In this document: positions 24,829 through 34,474 of the stretch, piece by piece
Layout of the letters: every line of letters starts with the position of its first letter
How positions within the stretch are numbered: the stretch's first letter is position 1
Assembly (NCBI GenBank): GCA_018240025.1
Contig: JAFEGM010000061.1
Coordinates: 1 to 56,812 of the forward strand
Origin: Verrucomicrobiota bacterium
GTDB lineage: Bacteria; Verrucomicrobiota; Verrucomicrobiia; Chthoniobacterales; SZAS-18
Direction of reading: 5' to 3'
DNA length: 56,812 nt
The notes under the pieces: model-generated
What the model saw: only the letters and a program-made list of their open reading frames with translations
Told to the model about the DNA's origin: nothing
Databases searched by the model: none
Made by a program: the position numbers and the translations under genes

Positions 24829-27051
24829 TCACGCGCGCGGCAGCTCGACGAAAAAGGTCGCCCCCTTCCCCAACTCCGAGCGGCAGCCGATCTTCCCGTC
24901 CATCATCTCCACCCACGCTTTGACCAGCGCCAAGCCCAGGCCGCAGGACGGTTCGCCATCGGTCGGGCGGGCGCTGAGGCGGGTGTAGCGCTGGAAAAGT
25001 CGCTGCTGGTCGTCGGCGGAAATGCCCGGGCCTTCGTCGCTGACGGTCAGGCGGACCCGCCGCTCGGCCGCCAGATCCTCGACCCGCAGGGCGATGCGCG
25101 TGCCCTTGGGCGAGAACTTGGAGGCGTTGTCGAGCAGATTGGCCACGATCTGATCGAGCAGCACACGATCGGCCAACGCCCGGCAGGGTTCGTCGGGGAC
25201 CGCCAGAGCGAGCGTCTGCTGCTTGCGCTTGCGGGTGGGCCCGGTGATGTCGCCGGCCTTGCGGGCGAGGTCGGCCACATCGGTCTGCACCAGCGCCGGC
25301 GTGTGCAGACCGGCCTGGGCGGCCTGGGCATCGAGAAAATGCTCGATGATGCGTTCCATGCGCATGGCCGCCGCGCCGATGTCGCCGGCCACCTGCCGTG
25401 TCGCCTCGGGCCGGTCGCTGCCCATCTCCAGAATGCTGGCGTAGCCGGTGATAACGGTCAGCGGCGAGCGCAGATCGTGCGCTGCGATGGCCAGGAACTC
25501 CGCTTTCTCGCGGGCCAGTTCCTGCAGACTCTCGTTCATCAGCGTCAGTTCCTTCGTGCGCTCCTTCACCCGGCCTTCGAGCCGGTCGCGCTCGGCCGCC
25601 AGCCGGCGCTGCCGGGCGCGGGACCAGAACAGCACGAAGAGGAGGCCCGCGGCGCTCAAGCCGGCCACGGACAGGGCGCGCGCCGGCGTCCAGAAAGCCG
25701 GCGGCGCGACGATTCGAAGGTCCAGTTGATTGCGCAGCAGGACGACGGGCAGCGGTTCGACCAGCAGCGTGGATTGGACCGCCACCTTGACGCCGACGAG
25801 CTCGATGATCGAGGCCCGCTCGATCGGCGGCAGCGCCACCCAGTGCTCACGACGCAGCCGGGCTTCGAAGAGACCGTGGTCGTGCCGGAGAAAGATGATG
25901 ACCTCCTTGTCGCGCTCGCCCGTCTCCAGGAATTCGCCGCGCACGCGCACCAGCCGGCCATTGCCCTCCGCCGCGCGGATCTGGGCGTGGGAATTGATCG
26001 GCAGCGGCTCGGGCGCGGTGCCACGGTCGCGCGAGAGCAGCACCGCATCCTCGCAGCGCGCGATGCCGATCGCGTCCTCGCTGCGCGACATCGTGTCGGC
26101 CACCACCGGGAAGGCCGTGAACCACAGGTCTTCGCCGGGCACCACCACGACCGTCTCCGCCGGAATCACGTGCACGCCGACCGCCCCGTCCTGCACGAAG
26201 AAGGAGCCATCACCCCGCTGCAGCGTGACGATGCCGCGGGTCCGCACGCGGCCGTTGTGACGGGAGTTCGGATCGAAAGTCAGGAGGTCGTTGAGCGACT
26301 TGGCCGGGAGAAACTCGGCCCCGAGGTTCGCGGCGATGACGCTGACTTCCTCAGGGCTGGTCACGTAGAGCCGCAGGCCGGACATGCGGCCGTCGGGCGT
26401 GAGATCGGTCCCGACCACGCCAGTCACCCGCAGGCCGGCGCCGATCCAATGCTGCGGCAGGGCCGGCGGACGTTCACGCATCGGGATGAGCACCCGCACC
26501 CGGCCGGCCGCGGAGTCGAGTTGTAGTTCCAGTTCGCCATTCTCCCAGGTTACGCGGCGGCCGAAGCCCTCGGCAAAAACGCGCCGGCAGTCGTGCTGCA
26601 TGTTCAGTACCAGTTCCCGCGTGAGCGCGGCGGCCGGCGGCAGCGGGACCTGCCCGAGGATCTTCAGCGAGCGCGGGTCGCCGATGATTTTCGGCGCAAA
26701 CTTCCCGGCGTCGGTGTCACCCTCGACCTCGATGAGCGTGCCGGGCACGAGCGGCAGATCGGTGTCGGGATGATACAGGCAGATGCCATCCCCGCCCGAC
26801 TGGAGGTAGAGGTCCCCGGTGACCGGATTCGCAAAGGTGACAATACCTTGCACCCGCACCGGCAACCGACGGCCGGCCAAGCGGCGGGACATGCGCACGA
26901 TCTGGTCGATGCGGCTGAGCGTATAGTCGGTCCCCCCAGCCGACGCCGGCACGGCGGCCGCAGCTGGGGTCGATTCCGGTGCCGGCTCCTGGGCGGACAG
27001 CATCGAGACCCCTGCCCCGAGCAGTCCACACGCGAGGGCCTTGCGTAGCAT
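24829..27051 (-). CDS. Membrane sensor histidine kinase with large periplasmic OB-like sensor region
   Basis: 740 aa. Signal peptide 1-20 ([20 protein letters not shown]). The periplasmic part (25-450) contains at least two similar beta-rich modules of OB-like style: [20 protein letters not shown]...GICLYHP, and [28 protein letters not shown] membrane helix lies at about 455-475, followed by a basic stop-transfer (SRARQRR) and coiled coil. H-box [20 protein letters not shown] with His525; ATPase domain [35 protein letters not shown]. There is no adjacent response regulator on its own strand; it converges with the LuxR-type regulator (24647), which could be its partner. The start was chosen for the signal peptide. 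Confidence 0.88.
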   Translation of the reverse strand: MLRKALACGLLGAGVSMLSAQEPAPESTPAAAAVPASAGGTDYTLSRIDQIVRMSRRLAGRRLPVRVQGIVTFANPVTGDLYLQSGGDGICLYHPDTDLPLVPGTLIEVEGDTDAGKFAPKIIGDPRSLKILGQVPLPPAAALTRELVLNMQHDCRRVFAEGFGRRVTWENGELELQLDSAAGRVRVLIPMRERPPALPQHWIGAGLRVTGVVGTDLTPDGRMSGLRLYVTSPEEVSVIAANLGAEFLPAKSLNDLLTFDPNSRHNGRVRTRGIVTLQRGDGSFFVQDGAVGVHVIPAETVVVVPGEDLWFTAFPVVADTMSRSEDAIGIARCEDAVLLSRDRGTAPEPLPINSHAQIRAAEGNGRLVRVRGEFLETGERDKEVIIFLRHDHGLFEARLRREHWVALPPIERASIIELVGVKVAVQSTLLVEPLPVVLLRNQLDLRIVAPPAFWTPARALSVAGLSAAGLLFVLFWSRARQRRLAAERDRLEGRVKERTKELTLMNESLQELAREKAEFLAIAAHDLRSPLTVITGYASILEMGSDRPEATRQVAGDIGAAAMRMERIIEHFLDAQAAQAGLHTPALVQTDVADLARKAGDITGPTRKRKQQTLALAVPDEPCRALADRVLLDQIVANLLDNASKFSPKGTRIALRVEDLAAERRVRLTVSDEGPGISADDQQRLFQRYTRLSARPTDGEPSCGLGLALVKAWVEMMDGKIGCRSELGKGATFFVELPRA

Positions 27052-27155
27052 GGCGACTTTCCTCGCACAGTCGGGGGTCGTGGCCAACCCGTTTCCGTAC
27101 CGCGGCGCGGAACGCAGGCTGGCCCGCCCGGGTCGCTCCCGCGCGCGACAATCGC

Positions 27156-27183
27156 TTGACACTGCCCCGCCTGCTCCTATTCT
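27156..27183 (+). promoter_or_regulatory. Sigma70-type promoter of rpmH-rnpA-yidD
   Basis: TTGACA at 27156-27161, a 16-base spacer, and TATTCT at 27178-27183, about 50 bases before the rpmH start. A near-consensus promoter fits a highly expressed ribosomal gene. Confidence 0.8.
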
Positions 27184-27235
27184 CCCCGCCCCGCACTCGC
27201 CGGAGTGTGGCGTTTGGCTTGATCACTTTCCGCAC

Positions 27236-27580
27236 ATGAAACGCACTCTGCAGCCCTCCAAGCGTTGCCGCACCCGTCAGTTCGGCTTTCGCGCCCGCAT
27301 GAAGACCGCCAATGGGCGGGAGACGCTGAACCGCCGTCGCCGCCATGGCCGCAAGCGCCTGCTCCCGAAGGGTGCCGACATGGAGTATCGCCGGCACAAT
27401 CATTCCAATCGCCCGGATCTCGCCGGCGGCTTCCAGGCCGAAGGCTACCGCAAGCGTCGCGCCCGCTCGGCCGCCCGCCGTGCCCTGCGCAACGAGGCCA
27501 AGTTCGGGGTCAAGCCGACGACCAAGGCGGCTCTGGCCAAGACGCGTCTGGAGCGCCGCAAGGCCGCGCGGGCTCGCTAA
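27236..27580 (+). CDS. rpmH: 50S ribosomal protein bL34 with long basic C-terminal extension
   Basis: The first 44 residues are a standard bL34 ([44 protein letters not shown]). The frame then continues for about 70 residues (114 in all), where most bacterial bL34 end near 44-50. The extra part is very basic ([51 protein letters not shown] end) and is probably RNA-binding. The stop codon lies in the first unit of a tandem GGCTCGCTAA repeat. rnpA follows, as in most bacteria. The extension could be a lineage-specific ribosome feature or a product of readthrough; it keeps coding-like composition. Confidence 0.9.
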   Translation: MKRTLQPSKRCRTRQFGFRARMKTANGRETLNRRRRHGRKRLLPKGADMEYRRHNHSNRPDLAGGFQAEGYRKRRARSAARRALRNEAKFGVKPTTKAALAKTRLERRKAARAR

Positions 27581-27640
27581 GGCTCGCTAAGGCTCGCTCA
27601 GGCTCGCCATAGACGATAGGCAATAGACAATAGGCGATAG
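27571..27640. repeat. Composite tandem repeat: GGCTCGCTAA units plus CGATAGG units
   Basis: Three to four copies of GGCTCGCTAA/GGCTCGCTCA, then imperfect heptamers AGACGATAGGCAATAGACAA and TAGGCGATAG. The same two-part layout recurs at 35629-35687 and 38600-38684. It sits between rpmH and rnpA and contains the rpmH stop codon. Confidence 0.85.
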
Positions 27641-27661
27641 TCGCCTTGTTCACCGGCGCCG

Positions 27662-28099
27662 ATGGCGACGGAACCTGAATTTTCCGAACCGCGCCCTGTC
27701 AGGGCGCGGTTTCGTTTTCCCAAGGCGGCTCACCTGTTTCGGGCGAGCGAGTTCAAGGCGGTGCGCGAGGGAGGCGCGCTGCAGAGGGGAAAATGGCTGT
27801 TCGTGAGTGTGCTGACGGGGCGCGAGGCGGGGCGGTCACGGTTTGGATTGATCACCTCCCGGCGCGTGGGCCCGGCGGTGGAGCGCAATGCGGTCCGGCG
27901 CCGCCTGCGCGAAATCGTCCGGCATTCGCGGGACCGCCTGATCGACGGCGCCTGGTTCGTGCTCACCGCCCGTCCCGGCGCCGCGCGGGCCACGCTGGCC
28001 CAGTTGCAGCAGGAATGGGAGCGCTTGGTCGGCCGGCTCCGGGCTTGGCGCGAGCCGTCGGAGCCGAAGTCCGCTCCGCCAGCGCCACCCGCGTCCTAA
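27662..28099 (+). CDS. rnpA: Ribonuclease P protein component
   Basis: 145 aa basic protein that assists RNase P RNA in tRNA 5' maturation. The family signature is clear: RFRFPKAAHLFRASEFKAVR at the start and RFGLITSRRVGPAVERNAVR followed by RRLREIVR, the RNR motif. The C-terminal 15 residues are Pro/Ala-rich and probably disordered. It lies 81 bases after rpmH, separated by a dispersed repeat, and 42 bases before yidD, in the conserved rpmH-rnpA-yidD order. Confidence 0.94.
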   Translation: MATEPEFSEPRPVRARFRFPKAAHLFRASEFKAVREGGALQRGKWLFVSVLTGREAGRSRFGLITSRRVGPAVERNAVRRRLREIVRHSRDRLIDGAWFVLTARPGAARATLAQLQQEWERLVGRLRAWREPSEPKSAPPAPPAS

Positions 28100-28141
28100 G
28101 CCTTTCGTGCGGCTCGATGCTGGCTTGATTGCGGCCTCCCG

Positions 28142-28429
28142 ATGAACTGGCTCCTGCGCATGCTGATCCGCTTCTACCAGCGGTTCATCTCGCCGCCTCT
28201 GCACTGGCTGACGGGGCCGAGCTGCCGCTATCTCCCGACCTGCTCGCAGTATGCGCTCGAGGCGCTGCAAAAGCACGGCACCCTGCGCGGTCTCAGTCTC
28301 GGCGCGCGGCGCATCTGCCGCTGCCATCCCTGGGGCGGGAGCGGGTACGATCCAGTGCCGGAGGGGGAAAACTCGAAGCTCGAAGTTCGTAGTTCGAAGG
28401 AAGCTCAAAACTCGAAGTTCGAAGAGTGA
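28142..28429 (+). CDS. yidD: Membrane protein insertion efficiency factor YidD
   Basis: 95 aa. Residues 1-76 are a typical YidD: amphipathic start [20 protein letters not shown] and conserved [38 protein letters not shown]. The last 19 residues are encoded by the TTCGAA-type dispersed repeat (28366-28427), so the repeat has entered the coding 3' end and lengthened the protein. YidC normally follows yidD in many bacteria; here the gene order is broken by repeats and the sdh operon on the other strand. Confidence 0.9.
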   Translation: MNWLLRMLIRFYQRFISPPLHWLTGPSCRYLPTCSQYALEALQKHGTLRGLSLGARRICRCHPWGGSGYDPVPEGENSKLEVRSSKEAQNSKFEE

Positions 28430-28541
28430 CCCGGCTGCGCCGGGTAGTCAGCGTCAGCAGCTGCTCGCGCGCACGATCACTGCGCAGCTCTTTCGAGTTT
28501 CGAACTTCCTTCGAACTTCGAACTTCGAGTTTAGAACTTCC
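28366..28541. repeat. Inverted pair of TTCGAA-type tandem repeats
   Basis: Left arm 28366-28427 consists of units such as CTCGAAGTTCGTAGTTCGAA; the right arm 28489-28541 is the reverse orientation (CGAACTTCCTTCGAACTTCG, TTCGAGTTTAGAAC). The arms enclose about 60 bases. Similar units occur at 54570-54597 and 54938-54964. The left arm overlaps the end of yidD; the right arm ends just beyond the sdhB stop. The palindrome may form a bidirectional terminator-like hairpin. Confidence 0.8.
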
Positions 28542-28554
28542 CGCGCAGCGGACG

Positions 28555-29313
28555 CTATTCGACCCCCGCCATTTCCTTCGCGCTGGCCAAGGCGTAGTCG
28601 CGGTTCATCCGGGCGATGTAGGCGACGCTGATTTCCTTCGGACAGGCGGCCTCGCACTCGTACTGGTTGGTGCAGTTGCCGAAGCCTTCGGAGTCGTGCT
28701 GCCGCACCATGGCGAGCGCGCGCCGGCTGCGCTCGGCCTGCCCCTGCGGGAGGTAGCTGAGGTGACCCATCTTGGCGCTCATGAAGAGCATGCCGGAGGC
28801 GTTGCGACAGGCGGCCACGCAGGCGCCGCAGCCGATGCACTGGGCCGCGTCCATGGCGAGATCGGCGTTCTGCTTCGGCACCGGCAGGGCGTTGGCATCG
28901 GGCGTGCCGCCGGTGCGGACGCTGATGTAGCCGCCGGCCTGGATGATGCGATCGAAGGAAGAGCGGTCGACGATCAGGTCGCGCACGACCGGGAACGGCT
29001 TGGCGCGCCAGGGCTCGATCGTCACCACCTGGCCTTCCTGGAAATAGCGCATGTGCAGCTGGCAGACCGTGGTGCCGGGCTGGCCGCCGTGCGGCAGGCC
29101 GTCGATGACCATGGAGCAGGTGCCGCAGATGCCCTCGCGGCAATCCGACTCGAAGTGGATCGGCTCGATGCCCTTCGAGATCAGGTCCTCGTTGACCACA
29201 TCCAGCATCTCGAGGAACGAGGCGTGGGTGGAAATGTTGCGCGCCTCGTAGGTCTCGAACTTGCCGGGAGACTTCGCGTCCTTCTGCCGCCAGACTTTCA
29301 GAGTAAGATTCAT
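28555..29313 (-). CDS. sdhB: Succinate dehydrogenase/fumarate reductase iron-sulfur subunit
   Basis: 252 aa, electron-transfer subunit of complex II. [2Fe-2S] ligands C58, C63, C66 and C84 ([11 protein letters not shown]...VCQLH). The C-terminal 4Fe/3Fe clusters use [11 protein letters not shown] (159-169) and [12 protein letters not shown] (214-225). The two-step second motif fits the B-type (cytochrome b558, Bacillus-like) complexes. It is the last gene of sdhC-sdhA-sdhB on the minus strand, 33 bases after sdhA. It transfers electrons from the flavoprotein to the membrane haems and quinone. Confidence 0.95.
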   Translation of the reverse strand: MNLTLKVWRQKDAKSPGKFETYEARNISTHASFLEMLDVVNEDLISKGIEPIHFESDCREGICGTCSMVIDGLPHGGQPGTTVCQLHMRYFQEGQVVTIEPWRAKPFPVVRDLIVDRSSFDRIIQAGGYISVRTGGTPDANALPVPKQNADLAMDAAQCIGCGACVAACRNASGMLFMSAKMGHLSYLPQGQAERSRRALAMVRQHDSEGFGNCTNQYECEAACPKEISVAYIARMNRDYALASAKEMAGVE

Positions 29314-29346
29314 GGGGATTCGGGGTTTGGATCGCTGCAGGGGCGG

Positions 29347-31323
29347 TTACTTGTAGTTGCGCACGGCCAGGTGAGCCTTCTTGAACTCGAGCATCTCCTT
29401 GTGCAGATACGGGTTCTGCCCGGTGCCCTTGTATTCCCAGGCGGCCACGTAGGCGAAATTCTCGTCGTCGCGGGCGGCCTCGCCGTCCTCGGTCTGATAC
29501 TCCTCGCGAAAATGCCCGCCGCAGCTCTCCTCGCGGTGAAGCGCGTCGAAGCACATCAGCTCGCCGAACTCGAGGTAGTCCTCCACCCGCCCGGCGATCT
29601 CGAGCGCGGCATTGGCCCCGCCGCCCTCGCCGGTCACGTTGAGGTTCTGGTAGAACTCCTCGCGCAGCTCGGGGAAGCGCTTGAGCGCGGCCTGCAGACC
29701 GTCGCGGTTGCGGGCCATGCCGCACTTGTCCCACATCATGAGGCCGATCTCGCGGTGGAACGAACTCGGCGTCCGCTTCCCCTTGATCGAGGTCAGCCGC
29801 TTGATGCGGTCCTCCACTTCCTTCCGGACCGTGCCGATGGTCGGGTGATCCGCCGGCGGCAGCTTCTTGCCCGCCTCGCTCGAGAGGTAGACGCCGATCG
29901 TGTAGGGCAGGATGAAGTAGCCGTCGGCCAGCCCCTGCATCAGCGCGCTGGCGCCGAGGCGGTTGGCGCCGTGGTCGGAGAAGTTCGCTTCGCCGATGAC
30001 GTGCAGGCCAGGCAGATTCGACATCAAATTGTAGTCCACCCACAGGCCGCCCATCGTGTAATGGACCGCCGGGAAAATGCGCATCGGCTGCTGGTACGCG
30101 TTCTCGCCGGTGATCTTCTCGTACATGTCGAAGAGATTGCCGTAGCGCTCGCGGATGACCGGCTCGCCGAGGCGCTTGATGGCGTCGCCGAAGTCGAGGT
30201 AAACGCCGAGTCCGGATTCGCCGATGCCGCGGCCGTCGTCGCACGCCTCCTTGGCGGCGCGGGAAGAGATGTCGCGGGGGGCGAGGTTGCCGTAGCTCGG
30301 ATACTTCCGCTCGAGGTAATAATCGCGCTCGTCCTCCGGGATCTGCTGCGGCGGCCGTTTGTCGCCCTGCTTCTTCGGCGCCCAGACGCGGCCGTCGTTG
30401 CGCAGTGACTCCGACATGAGCGTCAACTTGCTTTGGTAGTCGCCGCTGACCGGGATGCAGGTCGGGTGAATCTGCGTGTAGCAGGGATTGGCGAAGAACG
30501 CACCCCGCTTGTGGGCCCGGTAGGTGGCCGTGACGTTGCAGCCGCGGGCGTTGGTCGAGAGGTAGAAAACGTTCCCGTAGCCGCCGGTCGCGAGGACCAC
30601 CGTGTTGGCCATGTGCGTGCTGATTTCACCGGTCCAGAGATCGCGCACCACGATGCCCTTGGCGTGGCCGTCGACGACGATCAGATCGAGCATCTCCGTG
30701 TGCGGGAACATCTTCACCCCGCCGGCGCGGATCTGCGCCGAAAGCGCCTGGTAGGCACCCAGCAGCAGCTGCTGCCCGGTCTGACCGCGGGCGTAGAAGG
30801 TGCGGCTGACCTGCGCGCCGCCGAAGGAGCGGTTGGCCAGCAGCCCGCCGTACTCGCGGGCGAAGGGCACCCCCTGCGCCACGCATTGATCGATGATGTT
30901 GCGTGAAACCTCCGCCAGACGCCAGACGTTGGCCTCGCGGGCGCGGAAGTCGCCGCCCTTGATGGTGTCGTAGAACAGCCGGTAGACCGAGTCGCCGTCG
31001 TTCTGGTAGTTCTTGGCCGCATTGATGCCGCCCTGCGCCGCGATCGAGTGGGCCCGACGGGGGCTGTCCTGATAGCAGAAGCACTTCACCTGGTAGCCCA
31101 GTTCGGACAGCGTGGCCGCGGCCGAACCGCCGGCCAGGCCGCTGCCTACCACGATGACCTGGTACTTCCGTTTGTTGGCGGGGTTGATGAGCTTGATCTC
31201 CGCCTTGTAATGATCCCAGTGCGACTCGATCGGTCCGCCGGGACATTTGCCGTCGAGGGTGCCGTTGGCGCCGTTGGTGCCGGGCCGTTGGGTCGTCGGT
31301 GCAGGGGCTGTGGTGGTAGCCAT
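29347..31323 (-). CDS. sdhA: Succinate dehydrogenase/fumarate reductase flavoprotein subunit
   Basis: 658 aa, catalytic subunit with covalent FAD. FAD-binding [18 protein letters not shown] near residue 57-74; the covalent-FAD histidine is in [15 protein letters not shown]; substrate-binding [10 protein letters not shown] and the SCGGHFREE segment near the C-terminus are present. The N-terminal 30 residues are Thr/Pro-rich and variable. The order C-A-B and the B-type features suggest a menaquinone-linked complex. It is 33 bases from its neighbours on each side, a tight operon. Confidence 0.96.
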   Translation of the reverse strand: MATTTAPAPTTQRPGTNGANGTLDGKCPGGPIESHWDHYKAEIKLINPANKRKYQVIVVGSGLAGGSAAATLSELGYQVKCFCYQDSPRRAHSIAAQGGINAAKNYQNDGDSVYRLFYDTIKGGDFRAREANVWRLAEVSRNIIDQCVAQGVPFAREYGGLLANRSFGGAQVSRTFYARGQTGQQLLLGAYQALSAQIRAGGVKMFPHTEMLDLIVVDGHAKGIVVRDLWTGEISTHMANTVVLATGGYGNVFYLSTNARGCNVTATYRAHKRGAFFANPCYTQIHPTCIPVSGDYQSKLTLMSESLRNDGRVWAPKKQGDKRPPQQIPEDERDYYLERKYPSYGNLAPRDISSRAAKEACDDGRGIGESGLGVYLDFGDAIKRLGEPVIRERYGNLFDMYEKITGENAYQQPMRIFPAVHYTMGGLWVDYNLMSNLPGLHVIGEANFSDHGANRLGASALMQGLADGYFILPYTIGVYLSSEAGKKLPPADHPTIGTVRKEVEDRIKRLTSIKGKRTPSSFHREIGLMMWDKCGMARNRDGLQAALKRFPELREEFYQNLNVTGEGGGANAALEIAGRVEDYLEFGELMCFDALHREESCGGHFREEYQTEDGEAARDDENFAYVAAWEYKGTGQNPYLHKEMLEFKKAHLAVRNYK

Positions 31324-31356
31324 GGCAAGAAAAGGGGAAAAGGATGGAGGGAAGCC

Positions 31357-32067
31357 TTACTTCACGAGACCGAAGAGAATGGCGAGGACGATGGCCGCAT
31401 TGCCGAGGAAGAGGAACCAGCCCAGGCCATTGCTGAGCAGATTGAGCGGCCCGGAGAGTCGACGCGTGCGCAAACCGATGGTCTGGAAAACGCTCTGAAA
31501 ACCATGCGAGATGTGCATGCAGAGCAGCCCCATCGAGATGAGGTAGAAGATGGAGACGAGCGGATTCTGGAAGCCGCCCACCACCATGCGGTAGACGTCG
31601 TGCCGCCCCAGCGGATCGAGCACGTGGATGTCCTTGGTCGGGATGACCGTGAGCGTGAAGTGCAGCAGGTGGAAGACGATGAAGGCGAGCAGGATGAGCC
31701 CGCTGATGATCATGGTCAGCGAGGCCTTGCTGGCCGCCTTCTTGCGTTCGACCGCATACGCTTCCGGCCGGGCCGCGGCGCTGCGCTGGCGCAGCTGGAT
31801 GGTGTTGACCACGTGCAGCACGAAGATGCCGAGCAGACCGAAGCGGATGATCCAGAGCAGCGGTCCCAGGTCCTTCAACTTCTTGGCGTAGGTGTTGATG
31901 TAATCGGGTGGGAGGAAGATCTGCAGGTTGCCCAGCAGGTGTCCGATGACGAAGCCGATGAGGCCGAGGCCCGTCAGGGCCACGATCCACTTCTTGCCGA
32001 TGGTGGAGGCGTAGAAGGCGGCCAGGGGGTTGGGTCGGCTCGGCGCGGCGGCGGCGGCAGTGCTCAT
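31357..32067 (-). CDS. sdhC: Succinate dehydrogenase cytochrome b558 subunit
   Basis: 236 aa membrane anchor with about five transmembrane helices and conserved histidines (for example VIGHLLGNLQIF, GIFVLHVVNTIQL, FIVFHLLHFTL, GLLCMHISHGF) expected to ligate two haems b. This matches the SdhC/TIGR02046-like b558 family. First gene of the operon. Upstream on the minus strand a TTGACG at 32148-32153 with AT-rich sequence after it is the likely promoter region. Confidence 0.92.
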   Translation of the reverse strand: MSTAAAAAPSRPNPLAAFYASTIGKKWIVALTGLGLIGFVIGHLLGNLQIFLPPDYINTYAKKLKDLGPLLWIIRFGLLGIFVLHVVNTIQLRQRSAAARPEAYAVERKKAASKASLTMIISGLILLAFIVFHLLHFTLTVIPTKDIHVLDPLGRHDVYRMVVGGFQNPLVSIFYLISMGLLCMHISHGFQSVFQTIGLRTRRLSGPLNLLSNGLGWFLFLGNAAIVLAILFGLVK

Positions 32068-32372
32068 GGTCGGAGGAAAAGGGGTGGGAGAATCGACGGC
32101 CGGAAACCTCTCCGTCGACGTGATGAACTATTAGATTTGCTAATGGACGTCAACAAATGGTGACGGAAATTCCGCGCGTTTGTGTACGCATTCCTGGCTG
32201 CCCGGTCTGCCACCGCCGGCTGTGCGGCGTTCCGCGTCCACCCCGCGTGCGCATTGCCCGCCGCCAGTAAAGACGGACTCCGTGGACCGCCGAAGGCTCC
32301 CGCGCACATGACCGGGCAGGAACGGTTGCGGCAGCCCCAATGATCATTGATACCTGTCTCAGCTTCCTCCTC
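32068..32372. promoter_or_regulatory. Intergenic region with probable sdh promoter
   Basis: 305 bases between the divergent sdhC and trypsin-like genes. On the minus strand TTGACG (32148-32153) is followed at a spacing of 14-17 by AT-rich TAATAG/TAGTTC, with a small palindrome TTAGATTTGCTAA near 32130-32143. The stretch 32165-32340 is GC-rich without a recognisable gene. Confidence 0.4.
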
Positions 32373-33122
32373 ATGAAATTGTCACGGCGCGCCTTTGCGC
32401 TTCTCCTCTGCGCTTTGCTGCAAGTCCTGACGTTGCGCTCGAACAGCCTGGCCGCTCCGCCGGACGCGCGGCCGGAGGGTCGTTTCCTGTTCCAGCCCAA
32501 ACTCGTCTGGGCCAACGGTAGTGTCACTTATCAGGGCACGGGGTTCTTGCTGCGTGCGGGTGAGCGCTATTTCGGCGCGACCAGTCTTCATTTCATGAAC
32601 TTCGCGGCCGGCGGGCTGCTCGAGGCGGTGTGGTTGGACATCGTCAACGAGTCCACGGTGGCCAGCTTTAAGGACGGTTTCGGACTCCCGGCCGTGTCGA
32701 AGTTTGAAACCGAAGCCGAGATCGAGCACGATTTTCTGCTCATGCCGATGCCCGCGCTGCCCAAGGGCACGACGGCATTGCAGCTCGATGAGACGGACTC
32801 GTTTGCGGCGGGCATGGAACTGTGGTTTCCGGACAAGACGCCCACCGAAAAATCGGGCTACCGCTGGATCCGCGCCGTCGTCGTTGCAGACGAGGGACAC
32901 GTCCTCAGGATTCGGTTGCTCGACCCCGTCAAACTGCAATCTCAGAGCGGCAGCCCAGCCATCGCCAAAGCGTCCGGCAAGGTCATTGGTCTGCTTTTCA
33001 GAGGCAGCGAGCGGGAGCTTCTGCTCTGTCCGGCCCGCAGTCTAACCCGACGACTGTCCGCCCCGCTGCCCGCTGTACCTCTGGCGGAGAGCATCAAGCA
33101 GGACACCGTCCGACGGCGCTGA
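32373..33122 (+). CDS. Exported trypsin-like serine protease-fold protein
   Basis: 249 aa with signal peptide (MKLSRRAFALLLCALLQV, LTLRSNSLA). Sequence features follow the order of the chymotrypsin fold: GTGFLLRAGERYFGATSLHF (candidate catalytic His in SLHF), EIEHDFLLMPM (candidate Asp in HDFLL) and QSQSGSPAIAKASGKVIGLL (candidate Ser in GSP with upstream QSQS). The His site lacks the usual AAHC-type surround, so activity is uncertain. The ATG at 32373 was chosen because it starts the signal peptide; an upstream in-frame ATG at 32340 adds 11 residues. It is monocistronic and converges with argD. Confidence 0.6.
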   Translation: MKLSRRAFALLLCALLQVLTLRSNSLAAPPDARPEGRFLFQPKLVWANGSVTYQGTGFLLRAGERYFGATSLHFMNFAAGGLLEAVWLDIVNESTVASFKDGFGLPAVSKFETEAEIEHDFLLMPMPALPKGTTALQLDETDSFAAGMELWFPDKTPTEKSGYRWIRAVVVADEGHVLRIRLLDPVKLQSQSGSPAIAKASGKVIGLLFRGSERELLLCPARSLTRRLSAPLPAVPLAESIKQDTVRRR

Positions 33123-33154
33123 GGATTGGCCCCCAGCCCCCCTCTCATCGCGAT

Positions 33155-34342
33155 CTAGACCGCTCCCGAGAAGATCTCCAAGCCGCGGTCGATCTCCGCC
33201 GCGGTCACGTTCAGGGGCGGCAGGAAGCGAATGACCTTGGTGCCGGCGGCCACCAGCACGAGACCGGCCTCGGCGAGTTTCTTGACCACGTCGCCGGCAC
33301 GCTCGTCCTCGAAGACCACGCCGATCATGCCGCCGAAGCCGCGCACGGCCACGATCCCGCTGCGCCCGATGAGCGGGCGCAGGCCGGTCAGGAGCTGCTC
33401 GCCGCGGGCGCGGATGTTGGCCACGAGGCCGTCGCGCTCGATCACATCGAGCACCACGTTGCCGGCCGCACCGGCCAGCGGGCCGCCGCCGTAGGTCGTG
33501 TTGTGCGAGCCCGGCCCCATCAGCGGGGCGAACTCATCGCTGATCCAGGCCGCGCCCATGGGGAAGCCGCCGCCGAGGGACTTGGCCATCGAGAGCGCAT
33601 CCGGGCGGAAGTCCCCGCCCCCGCTCACGCCCTCGAGGGTGCGCATGTAGCTCTGGTAGCAGCCGGTGCGGAAATGCCCGCATTGCACCGCATCGAAGAG
33701 CAGCAGCATGCCGCGCTCGCGGGTCAGTTTGCGCAGGCCGAGCAGGTATTCGGCAGAGGCGGGCGTGATCCCGCCTTCGCCCTGGATGCCTTCGATCATG
33801 ACCGCGATCGTCCGCGGCGTCAGCGCCGCCTCGACCGCCGCGAGATCATTGTACGGCACGTGCACGAAGCCCGGCAGCATCGGCTCGAAGCCCTGCTTCA
33901 TCTTCTCCTGCCCGGTGGCCGCGATGCCGGCGAACGTGCGCCCGTGGAAGGAATTGAGCGCCGTGATGATCTCGTAGCGTCCGGTCGCATTACCGGCCTT
34001 GCGCGCGACCTTGAGAATGCACTCGTTCGACTCGGCGCCGCTGTTGGTGAAGAAGATCTTGCCGGAGCCACCCATGAAGCCGACCAGCCGCTCGGCCAGG
34101 CGCGCCGCGGGCTCGGAGTAGTAGAAATTCGAGGTGTGGATCAGCCGGCCGGCCTGCTCGGAGAGCGCGCGCAGCATGTCGGGATGCGCGTGGCCGAGAC
34201 AGTTGACCGCGATGCCGCCGCCGAGGTCGAGATACTCCCGGCCGTCCGCGTCCCAGACCTTGGCGCCTTCGCCTCGCGCGAGCACGAGCGAGCGGCGGGC
34301 GGTGTTGAGGATGCAGCGCTGATAGGTTTCCGGGACGTTCAT
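33155..34342 (-). CDS. argD: Acetylornithine/class III aminotransferase
   Basis: PLP-dependent class III aminotransferase, 395 aa, arginine biosynthesis (N-acetylglutamate semialdehyde to N-acetylornithine). Features: YLDLGGGIAVNCLGHAHP, TNSGAESNECILKVARKAG, SFHGRTFAGIAATGQ, EGIQGEGGI and the PLP lysine K254 in SMAKSLGGGFPMGA, plus HNTTYGGGPLAGAA. One motif is unusual: most ArgD have FDEVQTGxGRTG, here it is FDAVQCGHFRTG, keeping the PLP-binding Asp. The ATG (34342) gives MNVPETYQRC. No other arg gene is nearby, so another class III specificity cannot be fully excluded. Confidence 0.85.
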   Translation of the reverse strand: MNVPETYQRCILNTARRSLVLARGEGAKVWDADGREYLDLGGGIAVNCLGHAHPDMLRALSEQAGRLIHTSNFYYSEPAARLAERLVGFMGGSGKIFFTNSGAESNECILKVARKAGNATGRYEIITALNSFHGRTFAGIAATGQEKMKQGFEPMLPGFVHVPYNDLAAVEAALTPRTIAVMIEGIQGEGGITPASAEYLLGLRKLTRERGMLLLFDAVQCGHFRTGCYQSYMRTLEGVSGGGDFRPDALSMAKSLGGGFPMGAAWISDEFAPLMGPGSHNTTYGGGPLAGAAGNVVLDVIERDGLVANIRARGEQLLTGLRPLIGRSGIVAVRGFGGMIGVVFEDERAGDVVKKLAEAGLVLVAAGTKVIRFLPPLNVTAAEIDRGLEIFSGAV

Positions 34343-34474
34343 GGCAGAGGATGGCGGGTTCTTCTTCGGGTCGCAAGGCGCCGGGCGGCGCGGGGGGACG
34401 CTTTGACAAAGACGACGCGTCAAAGAGGGGTAAAATCCTGCTGCGAATCCGCCCTCCCACAAGCCCACATCCCC

